Shown here: positions 17,938 through 25,904 of the stretch, piece by piece
How positions within the stretch are numbered: the stretch's first letter is position 1
Layout of the letters: every line of letters begins with the position of its first letter
Assembly (NCBI RefSeq): GCF_047344985.1
Contig: NZ_CP178861.1
Coordinates: forward strand, 2,232,001-2,296,000
DNA length: 64,000 bases
Origin: Bdellovibrio sp047344985
GTDB taxonomy: Bacteria > Bdellovibrionota > Bdellovibrionia > Bdellovibrionales > Bdellovibrionaceae
Direction: 5' to 3'
Position numbers and translations under genes: made by a program
The notes under the pieces: generated by a model
What the model saw: only the letters and a program-made list of their open reading frames with translations
Databases searched by the model: none
Told to the model about the DNA's origin: nothing

Positions 17938-18345
17938 TTAAAGTTGATGAGCCATCACTGCGAGAGACAGATTTCCAGCAGTTCTTCCCTTGGAGTTCAT
18001 GCCAATTTCCATCTCTTGATTTTCAGGTGCAAACAATTGTGCTCTCTCAGTGGCCTTGGCCTGCCCACGCACACGTTTTGTTACGAGAACATCCATGTAA
18101 AGGCCGTTTTTTTTGTTTACCTGAGATTTTTTTGCGAAAACTTCCACCAAAGTTTCTGTTTGCCCATCGTCAGAGAACTGACTTACGAAACTTTTTTTGC
18201 CGGATTTAGCAACGGTGTTGATAGAAATCGGAGATTGCCCCTTAAGGCCTACACGCATGCTCACCTGATAGTTTGGAGCTGCGGCCCAAGAGTTAAGAGA
18301 AAGAAAAAACGAAGCCGTAACAATGCTGAGAATACTTTTTTTCAT
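17938..18345 (-). CDS. Exported protein of unknown function
   Basis: A 135-residue protein with a signal peptide (MKKSILSIVTASFFLSLNSWA). The ATG at 18343-18345 is preferred over a nearby upstream GTG, which would sit too close to AAGGAC. The mature part is beta-rich and basic, with no recognised motif and no cysteine. It is upstream of the protease by 89 bp in the same direction. A link to that protease is possible but the stem-loop between them makes this uncertain. Confidence 0.65.
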   Translation of the reverse strand: MKKSILSIVTASFFLSLNSWAAAPNYQVSMRVGLKGQSPISINTVAKSGKKSFVSQFSDDGQTETLVEVFAKKSQVNKKNGLYMDVLVTKRVRGQAKATERAQLFAPENQEMEIGMNSKGRTAGNLSLAVMAHQL

Positions 18346-18441
18346 TTGAACCACGTCCTTGTGATCTATAAATCAATAGTGACAAGGATTTTCGTCGTGT
18401 TCAAGGGGAATATCGAAAAAAATAAATTTGCGGAATAGCAG

Positions 18442-19233
18442 TCAATTCACAAGTTCCAAATACGGATAGCGCTTTTGAAGTCGCTTGATCACGCCCTTTT
18501 TTTCCAGGTTTTGAAAAGCTTTGCGAAGAGTTTCTTCCAACTCAGGATCGCTATTTTTGGATAAACCAAATGTGCGATGACCAAGATCTGATAAGCGCAC
18601 AATTTTTTCCATCTTCACCTTTGCATACATGGGATTTTCTTTGACGATTTCTCTTTGAACGTAATCCAAAACATCTTCGTCGATGGCCATATAGGGCATA
18701 CGGTGCCCCATGAGCTTTAACACCAGGATCCTGTCGTCCACGGTTTCATCCAGGGCCGCTCCGAGTTTTTGCAAGTCGCCTGCCCAAGAATATCCACGGG
18801 TCACTCCGACAACTTTCCCCTTCAATTCTTCCTTGGACTTCAGCTGCAACTGGGCTGCTTTTTCTTTTAAAGCATAAATCCAAATACTGCGGGTCATTTT
18901 CGGACCGATCCAATTAAAATACTTTTCGCGCTCTACGGGAACGGTTCCTAAAGGATACATCAAAATGTTCGGGCTTTCGGTTGAGATTTTATAAGCTCGC
19001 TTCCAAGGAAAAACTTGTATCGGAGTGTGACCGAGGTCCGTTTTTCCCTCTTTTCTAAGCTCCACCAAAAGTTCATCGATAATTTCCGTCATAAACCCTG
19101 CGGGTTTTCCCTTTTCATCAACATAGCTAAACGGCGGAAAACTTGCCGTCATAATCTGAAAAGAGGGTGTTTTCTTTTGTGCGAAAAGCGAAGGGCTCAA
19201 CAATAGCACACAAATCAAAGAGAGATATTTCAC
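18442..19233 (-). CDS. Periplasmic solute-binding protein (SBP_bac_3-like)
   Basis: A 263-residue protein with signal peptide (LSLICVLLLSPSLFA) and the type II periplasmic-binding fold of the amino-acid-binding PBPb group: FQIMTASFPPFSYVDEKGKPAGFMTEII at the start, KGKVVGVTRGYSWAGDL at the hinge, and ELEETLRKAFQNLEKKG near the end. GTG start at 19231-19233 with AAGGAA upstream. No permease or ATPase gene is nearby, so it may serve as a sensor or an orphan binding protein. Divergent from another protein of the same fold. Confidence 0.8.
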   Translation of the reverse strand: MKYLSLICVLLLSPSLFAQKKTPSFQIMTASFPPFSYVDEKGKPAGFMTEIIDELLVELRKEGKTDLGHTPIQVFPWKRAYKISTESPNILMYPLGTVPVEREKYFNWIGPKMTRSIWIYALKEKAAQLQLKSKEELKGKVVGVTRGYSWAGDLQKLGAALDETVDDRILVLKLMGHRMPYMAIDEDVLDYVQREIVKENPMYAKVKMEKIVRLSDLGHRTFGLSKNSDPELEETLRKAFQNLEKKGVIKRLQKRYPYLELVN

Positions 19234-19413
19234 AACAGTATTTCCTTCTTACTCAATCAAATACGGGAGTGCCTCTTTTTTAGCAACATCAAATTCACGG
19301 AAGAGAAATTCAAATATGCGGGCAAGATTTGTCATTTTATGGACATCGTTTCGCAAACGAAATTGCGGTGGATTTTTTAACTTCTTGCTCTTAGCATTCT
19401 ACATGGAGGCGGC

Positions 19414-20217
19414 GTGAAAGCTCAGAATTCCATGGCTGTGTTATTTTTTCTATTGCTATCGGCGTGCACAGCTTACAGCAAAGAAACCATTCGTATTTCT
19501 ACAGGAGAATGGTCTCCGTTTATTTCTGAGTCGTTAGAAAACAATGGCTTGATTGCTCAAATCACGCGCGAAGCTTTTGCACGGGTTGGGTTTGACATAA
19601 AGTTGGGATTTTTTCCTTGGGCTCGCGCCGGAGAACTCTCCAAATCCGGTGAATGGGATGGCACCATCGCTTTTGTCAGACTTAAAGAAAGAGAAAAAGT
19701 TTATTATTACAGCGACGTGATTTATACCGGCCAATATGTGTTCTTTCATCTGAAATCATATCCTTTGCAATGGAATGATTACGCGGATCTTAAAAATATC
19801 ACTATCGCCTCCACACGTGGATACGGCGGCATGGGCGAAAAATTTATTCAGGCTGAAAAAGACGGCGTCATTAAAGTTCTAAGGCTCACATCAGACACTC
19901 AGAGTTTTAATATGCTCCTGACCCAGCGGGTACAAGCCGTGCCGAGCGATTTGGAAGTCGGTTACGTCTACCTTAAAAAACTTTATGGAAAAGACGCGAG
20001 TAAATTCACACACAGTCCGCACATTATCCATCGGGCTGACTACCATTTGGTGATTTCAAAAAAAATTAAAAATGGACCACAGCTTATTGAGAAATTTAAT
20101 GAGGGGCTGAAGCTTCTTCATAAGTCCGGAAGATACCAAGAAATACTGAAGTCATGGTACCGCAAACCCCTCTATAAAGAGGCTGTTCCCCACAGTTACT
20201 TAAAACTAAAAGAATAA
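19414..20217 (+). CDS. Periplasmic solute-binding lipoprotein (PBPb-like)
   Basis: A 267-residue protein. GTG at 19414 follows GGAGG; an in-frame ATG at 19432 is the alternative. The lipobox LSAC puts the lipid on Cys18. The rest is a type II binding fold: ISTGEWSPFISESLENNGLIAQITREAF, then DGTIAFVRLKEREKVYYYS and ITIASTRGYGGMGEKF. It resembles the gene at 18442 only in fold. No transporter genes are adjacent. Convergent with the kinase gene. Confidence 0.8.
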   Translation: MKAQNSMAVLFFLLLSACTAYSKETIRISTGEWSPFISESLENNGLIAQITREAFARVGFDIKLGFFPWARAGELSKSGEWDGTIAFVRLKEREKVYYYSDVIYTGQYVFFHLKSYPLQWNDYADLKNITIASTRGYGGMGEKFIQAEKDGVIKVLRLTSDTQSFNMLLTQRVQAVPSDLEVGYVYLKKLYGKDASKFTHSPHIIHRADYHLVISKKIKNGPQLIEKFNEGLKLLHKSGRYQEILKSWYRKPLYKEAVPHSYLKLKE

Positions 20218-20219
20218 AA

Positions 20220-21905
20220 CTATCTGTTTTTCGGTTTTTTGTGACTCACCTTTTTTTTGATTTTATTTTCACGGTATTCGGTGATTTTCAAAGTCGGAAA
20301 ACTTTGCAGATGAACTATATGATGCGTCTCTTGCTTCGGAACATATTTAAAACTGTGCGGTATATAAGTTTCTTTATAAATATCAACTTGATAAGCTTTA
20401 TTCTGTTCCATAGCCAATGAAACTGGAACAGCTAACGAATGAGCCTGTCCATCAACTAACATTGTTGCTCCGCTCGGAACAGAGGAAAATGTAATAGAGA
20501 CCATTCTCGCAGGCGCGACAACGACTTTCTTTTTTTTGAAGAACCGCTCCTGAAAGGCGTCATTAAACTCTCTCAGTGTGTCCTTATAACTAGCTAGATC
20601 CAGGTTATAGCTGGGGACGCTGACATTTGGAAAATAAACCCGAAAAGCGACACCCCCAAAGCACCCAATAACAACGAAAACCAATCCAACGAACATCTTT
20701 CCTAAAGGAATTCTTTCGTTTTCGCTAACGACCCGAAGTTGATCCATTCTCATGACTTTTTGAGGCGGCAATCGTGGCGATGAAAAAGGGTTCACCCTTT
20801 TTAGGGTCAAAAGGGTTTTTTCCAGCATAGAAACCGACTTTGGGTACGACTGTTTTACAGAGGGCTCCTGTCTGAACGCCTTCAACTCCTCGAATGAACT
20901 TAAATACTGTCGCACAAAAGAGCGATACTTTAAGTGATCGCTCAACTCTTGAGAGGAAAACTGCGGATACACGCGATTAAGAATAAAATTAAGATCTTTT
21001 ATGAGTTCTCGCGCTCCTTGATATCTAAGCTCCGGCTTATGATGAAGAAGTTTTTCTAGAATCTTTTTCGAAAAATCGATGCGATTAGATTCTGCAAAGT
21101 TAAGATTATCTATCTTATACTCCATCACCTTTTTGCGAACTTCTTCGATACTGCTGCCTGAAAAGAATCGACGGTTTGTTAATAGCTCCCAAAAAATAAT
21201 TCCCAGTGAAAAAAGATCCGTGCGATGATCTATAGGCTCTCCGTGAATTTGCTCAGGACTCATGTAGACGACTTTGCCTTTTACAACACCGTGGGTTGTA
21301 TGCTCGGATGCCGACGCCTTGGCGATTCCAAAATCAATCACTTTCACTTCGCCATCAAAGGTAAGCATAATATTATGCGGACTGAGATCTCTATGAATAA
21401 GATTCAATGGCTTGCCACTGGAAGGATCCTGCACATGAACGGCATAATCTAATCCTTCAGCGATCTCTTTAATAATATAAAAAACCAAGGGAAGGTCGAG
21501 CAATTCTTCGCTCTCACGCAGATAAGCGATCAGTTCCCGGAGTGAAACTCCGTGGATGAACTCCATCACGAAATAGGCTTCGGAATTCACCATTCCAAAA
21601 TCGAAGGTCTGCACAATATTTTGATGATTTAGGCACGCCGCAATTCGCATTTCATCCAGAAACATCTGCCTCATCTCGTGACTGTCTAAATAATCCGGGA
21701 GAGTTTTCTTCAAGGCGACAATTTTACCCAGGCCATGACTTACTGTGGATCTGGCCAGAAACACTTCTGCCATTCCTCCTTTGGCGATGGATTTTAGGAT
21801 TTGATACGAACCAATATTTTTCACATATACAAAGATAAAAGCTTTTCGTTGGATAGGCGCTAACAGGAACTCCCCCCACGACCATAAACCGTTGCTCAAT
21901 TGCAT
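20220..21905 (-). CDS. Membrane Ser/Thr protein kinase with PEGA-like tail
   Basis: A 561-residue Hanks-type kinase. Kinase domain from about residue 32: glycine-loop IAKGGMAEVFLA, Lys in VALKK, HRDLSPHN catalytic loop, DFGIAK and YMSPEQ. A single membrane span follows near residues 405-430 (FVGLVFVVIGCFGGVAF), then a periplasmic part with ITFSSVPSGATMLVDG, a PEGA-like repeat. This layout is common in deltaproteobacterial signalling kinases. The start is unsure: ATG at 21905 or GTG at 21824, and neither has a good ribosome site. Convergent with the binding protein gene at 19414. Confidence 0.88.
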   Translation of the reverse strand: MQLSNGLWSWGEFLLAPIQRKAFIFVYVKNIGSYQILKSIAKGGMAEVFLARSTVSHGLGKIVALKKTLPDYLDSHEMRQMFLDEMRIAACLNHQNIVQTFDFGMVNSEAYFVMEFIHGVSLRELIAYLRESEELLDLPLVFYIIKEIAEGLDYAVHVQDPSSGKPLNLIHRDLSPHNIMLTFDGEVKVIDFGIAKASASEHTTHGVVKGKVVYMSPEQIHGEPIDHRTDLFSLGIIFWELLTNRRFFSGSSIEEVRKKVMEYKIDNLNFAESNRIDFSKKILEKLLHHKPELRYQGARELIKDLNFILNRVYPQFSSQELSDHLKYRSFVRQYLSSFEELKAFRQEPSVKQSYPKSVSMLEKTLLTLKRVNPFSSPRLPPQKVMRMDQLRVVSENERIPLGKMFVGLVFVVIGCFGGVAFRVYFPNVSVPSYNLDLASYKDTLREFNDAFQERFFKKKKVVVAPARMVSITFSSVPSGATMLVDGQAHSLAVPVSLAMEQNKAYQVDIYKETYIPHSFKYVPKQETHHIVHLQSFPTLKITEYRENKIKKKVSHKKPKNR

Positions 21906-22046
21906 ACACAAGCAACACTCGATGTGTCGTCAAGGTAATAGGCAAATTCCAAACTTTAGACATTTGGTAAGGCCTTAAATTCCTACCAAGCGCCACCCCC
22001 CCTGTGCACCGATATTGCACGTACACTGAATATCAGAGGGGGTTCT

Positions 22047-22205
22047 ATGGTTTTGAAAATTCTTTTATGTGCGGCTATTCTCAGCTCGGTAGCCTGTGCC
22101 TCCACCCGCAGAGTTTTTTCGTCTTGGAGCGATCCCACAAAATCTGTGTATATTACAGATGTCACACAAAAACCCTCTCGCGGAATCGCAAGTCAAAGAA
22201 ACTAA
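22047..22205 (+). CDS. Small lipoprotein (52 aa)
   Basis: A 52-residue frame with AGAGGGGG upstream of the ATG. It has a short hydrophobic leader (LKILLCAAILSSVAC) and Cys17 as a likely lipid attachment site, followed by ASTRRVFSSWSDPTKS. The product would be a small envelope lipoprotein of unknown role. It is divergent from the kinase gene. The lipobox SVAC is slightly atypical at position -3. Confidence 0.6.
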   Translation: MVLKILLCAAILSSVACASTRRVFSSWSDPTKSVYITDVTQKPSRGIASQRN

Positions 22206-22314
22206 GTCACTCATGAAGAGCCGTTGCATCAAAAGAAATGAAGCAACAGTTCTTTGGCTGTGACAGACAAATCTCGACTACTCGATATAATTTGTTACCG
22301 TTTACACTGTCTTT

Positions 22315-22851
22315 GTGAACAAACAAATCATCTTCAGCACATTTGCAGGTATTTTGATTGGTTTTATAATTGGAAAGGTCACTGAAAGACCTACTCCTTT
22401 AAACAATATCGAGCCTGCACCGCCGTCGATACAGAAGCAAGAGTCTGCACCAGAAAAGATCGTCTACAAAGAATGCCCCACGGATCCTACTGATAGTATT
22501 TTACCTGCACCAAGTCTTTCCGCAAATTTAGCAACTCCGCTTCTTTCTAATCACGAAGGTGAAGTCCGCGTTGCCTGGAATGCAGTTCCTCACGCCACCC
22601 GCTATCGCCTGCAAGTTTTAGATCCTGTAGGGAAGGTTGTAAAAACTTACACCACTCCGCGTACGACGATTTATCTCAAAGAATTAGCCTATAACGAGAG
22701 CCTTCCATTTACGCCCTACTCTGTTGTTCTTTCGACGATCAACCGAAAGAATGAAGAAGGTGCCGTAAGTCCACGATACGAAGTTCGTATTCGTCCTCTG
22801 AAAAATCTCACAGCCCCCACGATCAACGAAATCACCATCGAGAACGAATGA
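22315..22851 (+). CDS. Membrane-anchored Fn3-like protein
   Basis: A 178-residue protein with a GTG start, one N-terminal hydrophobic anchor (residues 4-21) and a Pro-rich stretch, then one Fn3-like beta-sandwich (VRVAWNAVPHATRYRLQVLD, then ISPRYEVRIRPLKNL). It overlaps the next gene by 4 bp (ATGA), so the two are probably made together. The anchored domain resembles the repeated domains of that neighbour. Confidence 0.7.
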   Translation: MNKQIIFSTFAGILIGFIIGKVTERPTPLNNIEPAPPSIQKQESAPEKIVYKECPTDPTDSILPAPSLSANLATPLLSNHEGEVRVAWNAVPHATRYRLQVLDPVGKVVKTYTTPRTTIYLKELAYNESLPFTPYSVVLSTINRKNEEGAVSPRYEVRIRPLKNLTAPTINEITIENE

Positions 22852-24866
22852 AGAATCGTTCTTGGGCCAACCTTTTGACTTTGTTCATCCTCCTAGTGAT
22901 TGCAGTTCCCTTCTGGGTGCAATCCAGGGATGATTCGTATATTGATCTATTGCAAGACGGCGCCTTAGAAAATATCAATACTCTTGAAGATGAAATCCAA
23001 ACTCGTGATGCTGCTTTGGAAATGAAAGACATCCAAGTCGACATGCAAGATGGTTTAAAACAAGACACTCCCGCTCGAAGTGTGCGAGTCACATTGGGAA
23101 CTGTTGAAAACGCTGCTTTTTACGACGCACAGGTCGTTCCGTACAAACATATATGGGCACAACCGATGCAGTTCACAGCCCCGACCGCAGAGCCAATCAT
23201 TCGTCTTCGATTAAATCCCGGACAATATCAAATTCGCACAAGATCTTTGAGCGATCAGAGAATGCCTGGGCCTTGGGGGCCTTACAAAGCTTTTTGGGTT
23301 AATTTTTCTCCTCTGCGCAGTGCCTTTCCAAAACCTAACTCTGTGGTGGAAGCGAAATCAGATAAAAATGAAATCATCACTTTCGAATGGCCTAAAAAAG
23401 ACGGTGCTAAATTTTATTTATATATTTTAAAAAACCATAAAGGTGAAAACTTAAAAATACTTTTAACAAAACGAAACTGGTTGCGTGAGCCTCTGCAGGT
23501 CGATTCCCAGTATTACTGGTCTGTTACTCCCGTACAAAATAAATCCCATGCCTTGTCTCTTTTAAAACAAACGCACGGTGTTTCTTATCAGCGATTTTCT
23601 CTTGTGAAAGCGACTGAAGGAGGACAAGTTCTTAACGTGAAGGTAACAGCGAATAACAAAGCTGAAAAGTATCAATTTGAAGTTGTTAGTGTGAACAAAA
23701 ACAATGAAACTTCAGAACCTTCTACCTATGATTCCTTTAGTCCTGGCGTTGCCTTAAAGCTAGCCCCCGGTGAATATGAAATTCGGAGTCGCTATATTTT
23801 AGAGGGCAATACACCTTCGGAATGGAGTGCGCCATCAAGTTTTTTCATTGCAAGATCGGCTCCTCGCCCCCTCAGTCCTGAACCGCAAAGCACCGTGGAG
23901 TCCACCGACGATCTTAAATCTCAGACGCGTTTTGAATGGTTGGCCGACAAAGGTGCTGATCGATATGAGTTCTCATTGTTTGCAGATGACGGCTTCCTGA
24001 TTGAAACAAAAATCACACAAGATCCTTGGGTTATTTTAAATCTTCCTGCGGGACAGCGATACAAATGGTCTGTGAAGGCTTTATCTCCAAGAGAGAAGTC
24101 AAATCCGGTGGATCGCGCTCCCGCCTCGGCTACAGAGTTTGCAATTAATAATTATGTGAAACTGGATTTAGGTGTCTCGGAAGAATCTTCTCAGTTTTAT
24201 GGTTGGGCTCGACAGATTTCTTCTTTCTCTAGTTTAAAAGGCGCCAATTATGATTTGAATTCGATTGTTAATCAGACTCTTTACTCGGGTGAAACAGAGG
24301 GAGCCATTGGTTATTGGCATCGCAAATCGCGTTTAGGTGTTCTTGGTCAAGTGGGTACTTCTGGAGTTATTATTGACGGCCAGTATCATGCCTACAACGA
24401 CGCTGGAATTCATTTGGGATATCGCCATATTCTTGCCAACGGTGCTCGGCTCCGATTTTGGTTGGGATATGCCTATAAAGAAATGCCGGAAGTTTTAACT
24501 CATCCATTTACTTCTAAAGTTGATGTGAAACTTTTAAAAAGCATGGGCCCTGAATTGCGAGCCGCGTATTTTGCTTCAATTACCGAGCGTATCGGTTATC
24601 AGATTCAAGCTTCTTATTATCTTGGCACTCAAGATCTTGGAACACCTAATGGACTGCCGCAAAAAAATCGTTATTCCTATAAGGGCAGTTTCTTTGGCAC
24701 TTATCAATCAGATGAACTTAACAAATGGCTTATCGGTTACACTTACAACGTCGAGCATGCAGAGTATGCGACCAATGATCCTATCGGACTTCCGAACACT
24801 GTCGAATTGACAGGACATTATTTAAGTTTGATGTATGAGTTTGGATTGCAAGCTCCGTTAAAGTAG
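22848..24866 (+). CDS. Fn3-like repeats with outer-membrane barrel-like C-terminus
   Basis: A 672-residue protein with an N-terminal hydrophobic segment and a short acidic coiled stretch (LLQDGALENINTLEDEIQTRD). Three or more Fn3-like sandwiches follow, each with a motif such as FYDAQVVPYKHIW, FEWPKKDGAKFYLYIL or FEWLADKGADRYEFSL. From about residue 440 the sequence alternates amphipathic strands ending in YLSLMYEFGL, which suggests an outer-membrane beta-barrel. Translationally coupled to the preceding gene. Function unknown; a cell-surface or wall-spanning role is inference. Confidence 0.75.
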   Translation: MKNRSWANLLTLFILLVIAVPFWVQSRDDSYIDLLQDGALENINTLEDEIQTRDAALEMKDIQVDMQDGLKQDTPARSVRVTLGTVENAAFYDAQVVPYKHIWAQPMQFTAPTAEPIIRLRLNPGQYQIRTRSLSDQRMPGPWGPYKAFWVNFSPLRSAFPKPNSVVEAKSDKNEIITFEWPKKDGAKFYLYILKNHKGENLKILLTKRNWLREPLQVDSQYYWSVTPVQNKSHALSLLKQTHGVSYQRFSLVKATEGGQVLNVKVTANNKAEKYQFEVVSVNKNNETSEPSTYDSFSPGVALKLAPGEYEIRSRYILEGNTPSEWSAPSSFFIARSAPRPLSPEPQSTVESTDDLKSQTRFEWLADKGADRYEFSLFADDGFLIETKITQDPWVILNLPAGQRYKWSVKALSPREKSNPVDRAPASATEFAINNYVKLDLGVSEESSQFYGWARQISSFSSLKGANYDLNSIVNQTLYSGETEGAIGYWHRKSRLGVLGQVGTSGVIIDGQYHAYNDAGIHLGYRHILANGARLRFWLGYAYKEMPEVLTHPFTSKVDVKLLKSMGPELRAAYFASITERIGYQIQASYYLGTQDLGTPNGLPQKNRYSYKGSFFGTYQSDELNKWLIGYTYNVEHAEYATNDPIGLPNTVELTGHYLSLMYEFGLQAPLK

Positions 24867-24868
24867 CA

Positions 24869-25891
24869 CTAAGGATAAGAAATTATCACTTGTCCTGCGA
24901 CTCCTGGAGATGTTGAAGCTGCTGCTCCCCCGGCTGCCGAAGTTCCTGCTTCCGCCAAGTTTCCCGGCGTTGCACCACTGCCTGCCGCGGTTGTCGTACC
25001 GACGCAAGTTCCCCCGCCGCCGCCGCCACCTTTATTTCCGGCCGCTGTTGCATTACTTCCTACGACGCCACAACCTCCACCACCGGCACCACCAATACCG
25101 TTGTTGTTACTCTCTCCACCGCCACCACCACCGCCACCACCGGCAATGACTTGAATCACGCTTCCTGTGTTTCGGATGACAGACGTAGCACCACCGCCTC
25201 CACCGCCACGATTGCCAGCAAGACCACCGCCGCCGCCACCTCCGTAATTTCCTTTTCCGCCTGCGGTTCCTGTTCCTTGTGCTGTTCCGCCACTTATATT
25301 TCCTGAACCTACACCATCACCACCAGCCGCAGTTGTTCCCCCTGTGCCTCCGGCATAGCCGCCGCCGCCGCCAGTTCCTGTGCCAGCGCCTCCCGCTGTT
25401 CCTCCCTGACCAATGGTGATCGTGAAGGTTTCACCAGGGGTTAAACCCGTGAGCGTCTTCGTAGAGTAACCACCACCTCCGCCGGAACCTGACTTCGTGG
25501 AAGCGGTGCCACCAGCGCCGCCGCCACCGCCCCAAGCTTTGATCGTGATGGAAGTACAATTAACAGGAACAGTCCATGTCGTTGTATCTGAAGTGACCGT
25601 TTGGGAGCCTGGACTGCAGCTTTGACAAAGTCCAATGGTCACACCCGGAGGAGGATTAGTATAAAAATTTGTCCATTCGGTCTCAGAGGCTGTCGGAATA
25701 AACACTCCGTAGCCGTTGGCGTTGGTGACTCTTTTACAAACAGAGTATTCCGTGATTTCTTTAGGATTGTCCTGAGTAAAAGAATTCGGAGTCTGCGGGC
25801 AGCTCGTCACACCTGTTGCACAAACAATGTGTCCCGTATCTGCGTAAGTCAGGAATGAAAAAAAAGATAAAACTAAAAATAGTTCGCGCAT
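24869..25891 (-). CDS. Exported glycine-rich protein in fibre operon 1
   Basis: A 340-residue protein with a signal peptide (MRELFLVLSFFSFLTYA), a Cys-rich N-terminal part with several short spaced cysteines, then SITIKAWGGGGGAGG, which starts a glycine-rich domain of long G runs broken by short beta motifs (YSTKTLTGLTPGETFTITIGQGG). This is the glycine-rich domain seen in many secreted bacterial surface proteins. It starts 13 bp after the fibre gene at 25905 in the same direction, so it belongs to that operon and may decorate or cap the fibre; that link is inference. AAGGAA precedes the ATG. Confidence 0.75.
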   Translation of the reverse strand: MRELFLVLSFFSFLTYADTGHIVCATGVTSCPQTPNSFTQDNPKEITEYSVCKRVTNANGYGVFIPTASETEWTNFYTNPPPGVTIGLCQSCSPGSQTVTSDTTTWTVPVNCTSITIKAWGGGGGAGGTASTKSGSGGGGGYSTKTLTGLTPGETFTITIGQGGTAGGAGTGTGGGGGYAGGTGGTTAAGGDGVGSGNISGGTAQGTGTAGGKGNYGGGGGGGLAGNRGGGGGGATSVIRNTGSVIQVIAGGGGGGGGGESNNNGIGGAGGGGCGVVGSNATAAGNKGGGGGGGTCVGTTTAAGSGATPGNLAEAGTSAAGGAAASTSPGVAGQVIISYP

Positions 25892-25904
25892 AAAGAAAAA
25901 TTCC

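Noticed and set aside
24910..25149. Rightward frame of His/Leu/Pro-rich sequence
   Set aside because: Antisense of the glycine-rich gene; composition follows from GGN codons read in reverse.
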